In this document: positions 46,272 to 53,419 of the stretch, one piece after another | How positions within the stretch are numbered: position 1 is the stretch's first letter | How the letters are laid out: every line of letters begins with the position of its first letter | DNA from: Maribellus maritimus | GTDB lineage: Bacteria; Bacteroidota; Bacteroidia; Bacteroidales; Prolixibacteraceae | Direction: 5' to 3' | Assembly: GCF_022267315.1 (NCBI RefSeq) | Contig: NZ_JAIKLE010000014.1 | Location: forward strand, 105,339-169,338 | DNA: 64,000 nt | Translations under genes and position numbers: made by a program | Notes under the pieces: model-generated | Seen by the model: the letters and a program-made list of their open reading frames with translations, nothing else | Told to the model about the DNA's origin: nothing | Databases searched by the model: none

Positions 46272-47831
46272 ATGAAAACACTGATTTTGTTTTTCACGGT
46301 TCTATTACTGGGCGAATGCACTCAAGGTTTTTCAAAATCTGTAACGAAAAAGGAGCTTAAAACAAAGCTTACCAAAGCAGAACTTCAGGATAAGATTAAA
46401 GGCGGCTGGGCCGGGCAGGTAATTGGTTGCACCTTTGGCGGACCAACTGAGTTTCGGTACAATGGCACCATGATTAATGATTACCAGCCCATTCCATGGG
46501 ATGAAAATCGTTGCTTGTGGTATTATAAAAATTCTCCTGGTTTATACGATGATGTTTATATGGATCTCACATTTGTAGAAGTTTTTGAAAAAGAGGGATT
46601 GGATGCGCCGGCTGCTTCTCATGCACTTGCGTTTGCCCACGCTGATTACCGACTTTGGCATGCAAACCAGGCAGCCCGTTACAATATTCTTAACGGGATA
46701 ATGCCACCTGAGTCGGGTTATTGGGAAAATAATCCGCACGCCGATGATATCGATTTTCAGATAGAAGCCGATTTTGCCGGATTAATGGCTCCGGGAATGG
46801 TAAACACCGCTTCAGAGATATGCGATAAAGTAGGGCACATTATGAATTACGGAGATGGCTGGTACGGAGGTGTATACGTAGCTGGCATGTATTCACTGGC
46901 TTTTGTTTTAAACGATGTGAACTATATTGTAACTGAGGCCTTAAAAGCTATTCCTGAAGAATCTCAGTTTTATCAATGTATACATGACGTTATTCAATGG
47001 CACAATGAATATCCGAACGACTGGAAACAGACCTGGTTTGAGGTAGAACGAAAATGGTCGGCTGATATTGGCTGTCCTGACGGAGTTTTTCGAAATTTTA
47101 ATATCGATGCCAAAATAAATGCAGCCTACATTGTTATTGGTTTGCTTTATGGCGAAGGCGACTACTCAAAAACACTGGAAATATCAACGCGTTGCGGTCA
47201 GGATTCAGATTGTAATCCTGCGAGTGCAGGTGGAATACTGGGAACAATGCTTGGCTATTCAGAAATCCCGGAGTTTTGGAAAAGAGGAGTTTATCCTGTG
47301 GAGAGTATGGATTTCAAATACACCACAATGTCATTAAACGATGTGTATGAAATCGGTTTAAAACATGCCTTGCAGGTTATTTCTGAAAATGGAGGTAAAG
47401 TTAAAGGAGAAAATATCACTTTGGCAGTTCAGGAAATTCAAGCGGTAGCTATGGAAGTTGGTTTTGAAAATCATTTTCCGGTTGAAAGAAATGGAATCGG
47501 AGAGCGCCTGACCAAAGACAATTCGGAGTTTGAAGTGGAATTTACAGGAAATGGTTTTGTTTTAACAGGTTCAGCGCAAAAACAAAATGAATATGAAGAC
47601 CTGAATTTAGAACTCGAAATGAGCATTGATGGAGGGGAAAGTGAAAGTTTCCTGATGCCGACCGGCTTTGCAAAACGCCGGCACGAAGTGGCCTGGAAAT
47701 ACCAGTTGCCGGAAGGAAAACATGTGGTGAAAATTAGCCTGAAAAATCCTGTTGACGGCTACGCTGTAAATGTAAACGATTTACTGGTGTATTCTTCCGT
47801 TAAAATAGAAAATACGTGGAAAACAAATTGA
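46272..47831 (+). CDS. Exported ADP-ribosylglycohydrolase-family protein
   Basis: This 519-residue protein has an export signal (MKTLILFFTVLLLGECTQG), unlike cytosolic DraG-type enzymes. The ADP-ribosylglycohydrolase fold is shown by KIKGGWAGQVIGCTFG, the metal-site region YDDVYMDLTFVE in place of the usual S/T-D-D-T, and RCGQDSDCNPASAGGILGTMLG in place of the usual D-x-D-T-N motif. A beta-rich C-terminal domain of about 140 residues follows. Related exported members occur in Bacteroidota and Planctomycetota glycan loci, and the true substrate may be a glycoside rather than ADP-ribose. That is inference. Confidence 0.85.
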   Translation: MKTLILFFTVLLLGECTQGFSKSVTKKELKTKLTKAELQDKIKGGWAGQVIGCTFGGPTEFRYNGTMINDYQPIPWDENRCLWYYKNSPGLYDDVYMDLTFVEVFEKEGLDAPAASHALAFAHADYRLWHANQAARYNILNGIMPPESGYWENNPHADDIDFQIEADFAGLMAPGMVNTASEICDKVGHIMNYGDGWYGGVYVAGMYSLAFVLNDVNYIVTEALKAIPEESQFYQCIHDVIQWHNEYPNDWKQTWFEVERKWSADIGCPDGVFRNFNIDAKINAAYIVIGLLYGEGDYSKTLEISTRCGQDSDCNPASAGGILGTMLGYSEIPEFWKRGVYPVESMDFKYTTMSLNDVYEIGLKHALQVISENGGKVKGENITLAVQEIQAVAMEVGFENHFPVERNGIGERLTKDNSEFEVEFTGNGFVLTGSAQKQNEYEDLNLELEMSIDGGESESFLMPTGFAKRRHEVAWKYQLPEGKHVVKISLKNPVDGYAVNVNDLLVYSSVKIENTWKTN

Positions 47832-47906
47832 GGTTTTTGTCTTTTTAGCAGAATGTGAAAAACAAAAATCATTGACTGGTTTTTCAGATAAACCGGTTTA
47901 CCTTGT

Positions 47907-48071
47907 TTATTTCAAAAAAATAAATCCTGCAACAGCAAAACCAATACAAAACAACAACTCAACAATTACGCGGGCATGGTAAATTTTTATTCCCAACTTT
48001 TTAAGACTGATTAATGTGTAGAGAAGAAAACAGAATGCAATATAACTGAAAACAAACAGTAGCCAGACCAT
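47907..48071 (-). CDS. Small two-TM membrane protein behind the SMP-30 gene
   Basis: This 54-residue frame starts with an ATG at 48071, one base after the TAG of the SMP-30 gene (48073-48075), and ends with TAA at 47907-47909. It encodes two hydrophobic helices (about 3-22 and 36-53) separated by a short basic loop, LKKLGIKIYHARV. The tight spacing suggests translational coupling. I know no family for it. The frame is too short for common gene-length cut-offs. Confidence 0.55.
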   Translation of the reverse strand: MVWLLFVFSYIAFCFLLYTLISLKKLGIKIYHARVIVELLFCIGFAVAGFIFLK

Positions 48072-48072
48072 G

Positions 48073-49074
48073 CTAATTGGGTTTGAGTTTTATTTGCAGC
48101 AAATAATCATCGGCCGTTAAAAACAGCACAGAATAATCTTTGTTGAAAGTACAATTTGCTGTTTTCTCTCCCGTGATGATAGTTCCAAGATGTTTTCCTT
48201 CCGGGGTGAAAATCCACACTCCTTTAGGGCCGGTTGCAAAAATCCATCCGTTTTTATGTACTTTTAATCCATCAGGGTTTCCATTTTCTGCTGTATCTTG
48301 ATCGGTAACATCAAAGAATATTTTACCATTTGTCAAACCACCATTCTTATCCACATCATAAACCATCCAAATTGCATTTTTCGGATCGGAGTTTGCCACG
48401 TACAACTTTTTATAGTCGTTTGAAAATGCAATTCCGTTTGGTCTCGACAGTTCTTTGGTGAGCAATATTGTATTTCCGTTTCTATCGGTTTTGTACACTC
48501 CCTGAAAATCCAGTTCTTTTTTAGGATCATCAGTCAAAAGCTCCAAACCATAGGGAGGATCGGTAAAATATAGTTCACCGTTTTTGTGAAAGACTGCATC
48601 GTTAGGACTGTTTAATTTTTTACCCTTATAGTTATCGGCTAATGCCGTAAAATCAGGTTTGGGATTATTTAAATCCGCATTCATTTTTGCCACTTTCCGG
48701 TCACCGTGCTGACAAAGCACCAGTTTGCCATCGGGACTCAAAAGCAACCCATTGGAGCCCGGTTCACCACTGAGATGTTGCGTTCCGGTATAACCCGAAG
48801 GTTTCAGATAAGATTTTATACCGCTTTTTTCCGTCCATTCAAAAACTGTATTTTGAGGAATGTCTGAAAAAAGCAATTTCTGCTGGCCGGCCAGCCAAAG
48901 CGGTCCCTCTGCCCATTCAAAGCCTTCTCCCAGTATTTCGACGTCTAATTGCTTGGGAATAACTTCAAGTAATTTCGGATCGTTCATAATTAGGGCAACA
49001 TCTGGCTTTTTTTTCTGAGCGAATCCCAGGATGAAAATCCATAGCGAAACAGAGAGGAGTAGAAACTTTTTCAT
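48073..49074 (-). CDS. SMP-30/gluconolactonase family protein, exported (copy 2)
   Basis: This 333-residue six-bladed propeller protein starts at the ATG at 49074, with a signal peptide to LGFAQ; the TTG- or ATG-type extension to 49104 adds only polar residues. Family blocks are GEGFEWAEGPLWLAGQQKLLF, KKLNSPNDAVFHKNGELYFTD, SRPNGIAFSNDYKKLYVANSD and NPDGLKVHKNGWIFATGPKG, which together hold the metal ligands. It probably opens a sugar lactone. It is divergent from the BlaI gene across the operator region and is followed by the small two-TM gene. Confidence 0.92.
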   Translation of the reverse strand: MKKFLLLSVSLWIFILGFAQKKKPDVALIMNDPKLLEVIPKQLDVEILGEGFEWAEGPLWLAGQQKLLFSDIPQNTVFEWTEKSGIKSYLKPSGYTGTQHLSGEPGSNGLLLSPDGKLVLCQHGDRKVAKMNADLNNPKPDFTALADNYKGKKLNSPNDAVFHKNGELYFTDPPYGLELLTDDPKKELDFQGVYKTDRNGNTILLTKELSRPNGIAFSNDYKKLYVANSDPKNAIWMVYDVDKNGGLTNGKIFFDVTDQDTAENGNPDGLKVHKNGWIFATGPKGVWIFTPEGKHLGTIITGEKTANCTFNKDYSVLFLTADDYLLQIKLKPN

Positions 49075-49177
49075 TATTCTGTTTTTATCTATCCGAAGGT
49101 ACAAAAATTGGCCAACAGAAAGAAGATTTTATTTAAAGCTGCCACGAATTGATTTGATGACGGGTAAAATAAATGTG

Positions 49178-49240
49178 TTCTATGTTTGTAGAATCAGAAT
49201 GTAATTCTATATTTGTAGAATCAATTCTTGGTTTTTAGAA
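49178..49240. promoter_or_regulatory. BlaI operator array with embedded -7 boxes
   Basis: Two palindromes TTCTA-N6-TAGAA lie at 49178-49193 and 49205-49220, and an imperfect third (TTCTT-N6-TAGAA) at 49225-49240, ten bases before the BlaI start. The spacers of the first two contain TTTG so that TATGTTTG (49181-49188) and TATATTTG (49208-49215) match the -7 consensus TAnnTTTG. The TTTG of site 1 lies 19 bases before the -7 box of site 2 and could serve as its -33. Binding of a BlaI-type repressor would therefore block the promoter. Confidence 0.65.
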
Positions 49241-49249
49241 TTCTGGATT

Positions 49250-49621
49250 ATGAAATTATCTCAAAAAGAAGAACAGTTGATGAATTTTATCTGGCAGGCT
49301 GAAAAAGTGTACATGAAAGATCTGTTGGACGCTTATCCGGAACCAAAACCGGCGGCGACAACACTGGCAACTATACTAAAACGGCTAAGCAATAAAGGTG
49401 CTATTGCTTATAACCTCCATGGAAATTTAAGAGAATATTATCCTATTCTCCAAAAAAAGGACTACTCATCGTCGTATCTTCAAAATATGATTAAAACATT
49501 TTTCCAGGGGTCATCGGCACGGTTTGCTTCTTTTTTTACCAATAACATGACATTGAGCAGAGAAGAGTTGTTGGAATTACGGAATATGATTGATGATAAA
49601 TTAAACAATGAAAAAAAATGA
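49250..49621 (+). CDS. BlaI/MecI family transcriptional repressor
   Basis: This 123-residue winged-helix protein has the BlaI pattern: LSQKEEQLMNFIWQAEKVYMKDLL, then TTLATILKRLSNKGAI (recognition helix and wing), followed by a C-terminal dimer segment. These repressors bind palindromic TACA/TGTA-type operators and are cleaved when the membrane sensor is activated. The stop codon overlaps the next gene by four bases (ATGA), so the pair is co-translated. It is probably autoregulated by the operators at 49178-49240. Confidence 0.93.
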   Translation: MKLSQKEEQLMNFIWQAEKVYMKDLLDAYPEPKPAATTLATILKRLSNKGAIAYNLHGNLREYYPILQKKDYSSSYLQNMIKTFFQGSSARFASFFTNNMTLSREELLELRNMIDDKLNNEKK

Positions 49622-50655
49622 TTTTGTATGTCCTAAGGTTTAGCCTGGCATTGGCTCTCATTCTGGGCTTTTATAAACTTCTTCTGGAAAAAGAAAAGTC
49701 ATACAACTTTAACCGCTTTTATTTGCTTGGCGGCTTATTGTTTTCATTGATTGTGCCTCTGATTTCTTTTGGTGCCTCAAGGGACGTGAAACAGATAATT
49801 AACGAAATGCCGGTTTATATCCCCACAAATTATAATCATCAGGTTTCGCTTTTGGTATTAGTTTACTGGATAATTACCAGCCTGTTCTTTCTTCGGTTTG
49901 GAGTTCATATTTTTGATTTTATCCGGAAAATCAGAAAACATGAGAGACTGACGCTTGAACATGCTGTAGTGGTTCTGACCGATCAAAAAATAACTCCGTA
50001 TTCATTTCTAAAATATATTTTTATCAGGAAAGAGCAATACGATTCTATTCCTCCCGAAATATTAAAACATGAGTTGGCTCATGTAACCCAGCTTCATACC
50101 ATCGATATTTTTTTTATTGAATTGGTGAAAAATTTTATTTGGGTAAATCCGATGTTGATAATATATAAACGGGCGATGCAACTTAATCATGAGTTTTTGG
50201 CTGATAATTCGGTGGTTCACTCACACAATAATATAAAATATTATCAAGGTCTGTTAATTGACTATCTTGATGCTTCCAAAACTCCGTTGTCCTGTGGTTT
50301 TAATTTCTCGGTCACTAAAAAGCGACTAAAGATGATGCGAAAACAGAAGGAAAAAATTCACAGCATTAAACAGAGCATGGTTATTCCCTTATTTATTTTG
50401 ATTTTGATTGCCTGCTCTGATAATCCGGGAGTATCCGGGGAGGAAATGTTAAAATACTGGCGCTCGACAGCCAATATGGAAGAAGTTCTTCGAACGGGAA
50501 CGATGGATGACGAAGAACTGAAAAAGGGTATTATTGTTCCTATTGAGACAAAAGCCCGGTACGACAGCCTGATGGATATTTACAACAGGATGAACAAAGC
50601 GCAGAAAAAATCAGTGTATAAATTACCTGCCTACCTTGAGCCGATTGCAGAATAA
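49618..50655 (+). CDS. BlaR1-type M56 membrane metallopeptidase
   Basis: This 345-residue protein has N-terminal transmembrane helices (about 1-20, 35-55 and 77-97) and the zinc peptidase motif HELAH at 151-155, with NHEFLADNSVV supplying the third ligand region. A further transmembrane helix, MVIPLFILILIACSDN, leads into an outer segment of only about 80 residues. Classical BlaR1 carries a penicillin-binding sensor domain of some 250 residues there, and none is present here. It likely cleaves the adjacent BlaI-like repressor in response to some envelope signal. Confidence 0.92.
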   Translation: MILYVLRFSLALALILGFYKLLLEKEKSYNFNRFYLLGGLLFSLIVPLISFGASRDVKQIINEMPVYIPTNYNHQVSLLVLVYWIITSLFFLRFGVHIFDFIRKIRKHERLTLEHAVVVLTDQKITPYSFLKYIFIRKEQYDSIPPEILKHELAHVTQLHTIDIFFIELVKNFIWVNPMLIIYKRAMQLNHEFLADNSVVHSHNNIKYYQGLLIDYLDASKTPLSCGFNFSVTKKRLKMMRKQKEKIHSIKQSMVIPLFILILIACSDNPGVSGEEMLKYWRSTANMEEVLRTGTMDDEELKKGIIVPIETKARYDSLMDIYNRMNKAQKKSVYKLPAYLEPIAE

Positions 50656-50722
50656 TGAAGGAATTCTTCTGTTTTTCGATTTAAATAGTTTTCACAATTC
50701 TTAACCATTAAAATCTGTTGAC

Positions 50723-51949
50723 ATGAAGTCTTATGTAATAATTCTTGTTTTGCTTACTTTTCTTTGTAATCGTATTTTGGCACAAAATGCAGATAAAGGC
50801 TATCTCTATAAAATTGGCATTAAAGACAGCGTTTATTCTGAAATTCTTGACGAGAACCGGGATATTTGGGTGCATTTGCCGAATGGCGGCAAGCTTAATC
50901 CAAACCTGAAATATCCTGTAGTATATATTCTTGACGGAGGTGTTCAGTTGAGTGCACTGGTTGCAGTTTATGAATATTACTGGGGAAATTATTTGCCGAA
51001 AATGATTTTGGTAGGTGTATCCAATCAATTCAATCGTACAAAAGATTTGACAACTTCCGATATAGGAAATCCAAATATGAAAAGTGGAGGAGCAAAACAC
51101 TTTGCTGAATTTATGGAAAAAGAACTGATTCCTTTTGTGGAGCGAAAATACCCGGTTACAAATTACCGAACGCTTATCGGGCATTCGTATGGTGGATTGT
51201 TTACCATAAATATGCTGGTAAACCATCCACAGTCTTTTAGAAACTATATTGCCATTGACCCGAGTTTGGATTGGGATAATCAAAAATTTATGAACGAGGC
51301 GATTACAAGATTAAAGACGCAGGGTTTTGCCGGCAAATCTCTTTTTGTCAGCCTGGCCAGCCCACTCGACAGGGAAAATGAAAATGCAACAATTGAAGAG
51401 GTATTGGGAAACAATTCGGAAAGCTCATTGGTTTCCCGTTCCAAATTGCTGTTTATAAAAGCAGCTGAACAGGTAAAAGAGAACAACCATTTAAATTTTT
51501 TGTGGAAATATTATCCTGATGATATTCATGCTACAGTACCGCTGCCTTCGATGCTTGAAGGAATGAGGTGGCTCTTCGACTGGTATCAGTTAAAAGATGC
51601 CAATGTATACAACAATCCGGAAACATTGCCTGAGGTATTGGAAAGACACATAACTGAACGCGCTGAAGTTTTGAGCAAACATTTTGGATATCCGGTTCCA
51701 CCAGCCGATGAAGAGATGTTAAATATGGGAGGATATATGTTTCTGCAAACGGGACAACCAGAGAAAGCAAAACTATTTTTCGGGCTGCAGGTGAAATATT
51801 ACCCCTGGAGTGTGAATGCCTTTGATTCCATGGCCGATTTTTATATTTCACAAAACGATTCTAAACGTGCTGAGGAGAGCCTGCGAAAAGCGTATGAATT
51901 AAGCGGGGATATTGCTTTTAAAAAGAAAATTGAGCAATTAAAAAAGTAG
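50723..51949 (+). CDS. Exported alpha/beta-hydrolase of the esterase D/Fes-like type with C-terminal repeats
   Basis: This 408-residue protein has a signal peptide (to ILAQ). The esterase domain shows YPVVYILDGG, the nucleophile block LIGHSYGGLF with Ser in G-x-S-x-G, IAIDPSLDWDN and a likely catalytic His in PDDIHATVPLPS. This resembles the siderophore esterase IroE and S-formylglutathione hydrolase folds. A TPR-like C-terminal part follows from about residue 320 (MFLQTGQPEKAKLFFGLQV, YISQNDSKRAEESLRKAYEL). The substrate is unknown; the family often acts on acyl sugars or siderophores. Confidence 0.9.
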   Translation: MKSYVIILVLLTFLCNRILAQNADKGYLYKIGIKDSVYSEILDENRDIWVHLPNGGKLNPNLKYPVVYILDGGVQLSALVAVYEYYWGNYLPKMILVGVSNQFNRTKDLTTSDIGNPNMKSGGAKHFAEFMEKELIPFVERKYPVTNYRTLIGHSYGGLFTINMLVNHPQSFRNYIAIDPSLDWDNQKFMNEAITRLKTQGFAGKSLFVSLASPLDRENENATIEEVLGNNSESSLVSRSKLLFIKAAEQVKENNHLNFLWKYYPDDIHATVPLPSMLEGMRWLFDWYQLKDANVYNNPETLPEVLERHITERAEVLSKHFGYPVPPADEEMLNMGGYMFLQTGQPEKAKLFFGLQVKYYPWSVNAFDSMADFYISQNDSKRAEESLRKAYELSGDIAFKKKIEQLKK

Positions 51950-52017
51950 AAATACAGGTTTCGAATTTCTGCCGTCTTTGAAGGAAATGATTTTCCTCAG
52001 TTGCCCGCCGCAAACGG

Positions 52018-52043
52018 CAAACAATAAAATGTTTTATTGTTTG
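52018..52043. promoter_or_regulatory. Near-perfect palindrome upstream of the GNAT gene
   Basis: The arms CAAACAATAAAA and TTTTATTGTTTG are perfectly complementary around a two-base centre. The site lies 41 bases before the GNAT start codon and 68 bases after the esterase stop. It could be an operator or an AT-rich terminator; the sequence does not decide. Confidence 0.45.
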
Positions 52044-52084
52044 AATTTAGTTATTTTCGAAATTTAATTTTTAAATGCATATCG

Positions 52085-52528
52085 ATGGAGTTTAAAATAC
52101 GACCTGTCAGGAAAAGTGATTATTCGGATTTAATTGAGATGTTTAAAGAGTTTGCAACATTTCAGCAAACGCCTGAGAGAATGGTTAATTCTGTTGCTGA
52201 AATGGAAAAGGAAGCTGAATTTTTGAACGGTTTTATGGTCGAGACAGCTTCGGGAACTATTGCCGGATACGCTACCTGGTTTTTTGCTTATTTTACATGG
52301 ATTGGCAAATCGGTTTATATGGATGATTTGTATGTGAAACCGGAATATCGGGGTAACGGATTAGGACAAAAACTAATCAATTCAGTCATTCAAAAAGCAA
52401 AGCAGGAAAATTGTAAAAGAGTACACTGGCAGGTGTCGAAGTGGAATAAAAGTGCCATTGGTTTTTATAAAAAGTTGGGTGCTGTTGTTGACGATGTGGA
52501 ATTAAACTGTGATTATATGATGATTTAG
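52085..52528 (+). CDS. GNAT family N-acetyltransferase
   Basis: This 147-residue cytosolic acetyltransferase starts at the ATG at 52085 rather than at the in-frame 52037 position, whose extra residues look unlike a protein start. The acetyl-CoA loop RGNGLG lies in DDLYVKPEYRGNGLGQKL, and WNKSAIGFYKKLGA closes the fold. The pattern resembles diamine acetyltransferase-like members. The substrate is unknown. The class D beta-lactamase gene follows 39 bases later. Confidence 0.93.
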   Translation: MEFKIRPVRKSDYSDLIEMFKEFATFQQTPERMVNSVAEMEKEAEFLNGFMVETASGTIAGYATWFFAYFTWIGKSVYMDDLYVKPEYRGNGLGQKLINSVIQKAKQENCKRVHWQVSKWNKSAIGFYKKLGAVVDDVELNCDYMMI

Positions 52529-52567
52529 GACTATAAAAGAGTTTTGCTGAATTTATAATTTCTATAT

Positions 52568-53365
52568 ATGAAAGTTATATTGTTTGTCTTTTTTTGTTTT
52601 CAGTCTTTTTTAGTTTGTAGCCAAAATGATTTGATGCAACCTTTTAAAGACTGTAACGTTGAAGGCAGCATAACCATTTACGATTATAATGCGCACAAAT
52701 GGATTTCAAGCGACATAAATGACAGTCATTGTCAAACACTGCCTGCTTCAACTTTTAAAATTTTAAATTCGCTTATCCTTTTGGAAGAGGGACTTGTTAA
52801 AAGTGAAAACGATATTATTAAATGGCCCGGTGACCCTGACACCTTAACGTATGGTTACCGTCCGGATATTTACCGGGATATGAGTTTGAAAGAAGCCTAT
52901 AAACTGTCGGCGGTTTGGGTTTATCTGGAGTTGTCAAAAAAGGTCGGGAAAAAGAAATACAAAGAATATTTAAGCAACTGTAACTATGGAAATGCAGACC
53001 TTTCCACTGATGATGATGATTTCTGGAACTTTGGGCATCTTGGTATTTCCCCGGTAAATCAAATCGAAGTATTGGTTAGTATTTATGAGGAATCGCTGCC
53101 GTTTTCAAGGAAATCGTTCAAAACACTTAAAGAGATAATGGTGGAAGAAAAGACCAACTCATATATTTTGAGAGCAAAAACCGGATGGACAAGAGACGGA
53201 GGGAAAGATACCGGCTGGTGGGTTGGTTATGTTGAAAGAGAAAATAATGTTTATTTTTTTGCCACCAGGCTTATAAAAGACAGAGAAATGATAAATCCTG
53301 ATTTTGGTAGATGTAGAAAAGAAATTACCAGAACTATCCTGCAACAGATGAATATTCTGGAATAA
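52568..53365 (+). CDS. Class D (OXA-type) beta-lactamase family protein
   Basis: This 265-residue secreted protein shows every class D hallmark: nucleophile S61-T-F-K64 in LPASTFKI, S114-A-V116, Y140-G-N142, a Trp in DFWNFGHLG and K204-T-G206. K64 is the usual carbamylated lysine. The signal (about 1-18) could also be a lipoprotein one, because Cys17 follows a hydrophobic run. It would hydrolyse penicillins or bind beta-lactams in the periplasm. It lies about 1.9 kb after the BlaI/BlaR1 pair, on the same strand, so joint control is possible. Activity against specific drugs cannot be inferred. Confidence 0.93.
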   Translation: MKVILFVFFCFQSFLVCSQNDLMQPFKDCNVEGSITIYDYNAHKWISSDINDSHCQTLPASTFKILNSLILLEEGLVKSENDIIKWPGDPDTLTYGYRPDIYRDMSLKEAYKLSAVWVYLELSKKVGKKKYKEYLSNCNYGNADLSTDDDDFWNFGHLGISPVNQIEVLVSIYEESLPFSRKSFKTLKEIMVEEKTNSYILRAKTGWTRDGGKDTGWWVGYVERENNVYFFATRLIKDREMINPDFGRCRKEITRTILQQMNILE

Positions 53366-53367
53366 AA

Positions 53368-53405
53368 AAAACCGTTCAGCCGAGAGACAGAACGGTTTTG
53401 TTTTT
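53368..53405. terminator. Bidirectional terminator between the beta-lactamase and NifJ genes
   Basis: The arms AAAACCGTTC and GAACGGTTTT form a perfect ten-pair stem with a 12-base loop. T-runs follow on the plus strand (GTTTTT), and an A-run upstream gives the U-tract for the minus strand. The two genes converge here. Confidence 0.8.
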
Positions 53406-53419
53406 ATAAGAGCATGATT

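Noticed and set aside
50708..51283. Minus-strand open frame of 191 codons
   Set aside because: It lies opposite the esterase gene, whose GHSYGG motif and signal peptide are clear; the antisense product has no recognisable domain.
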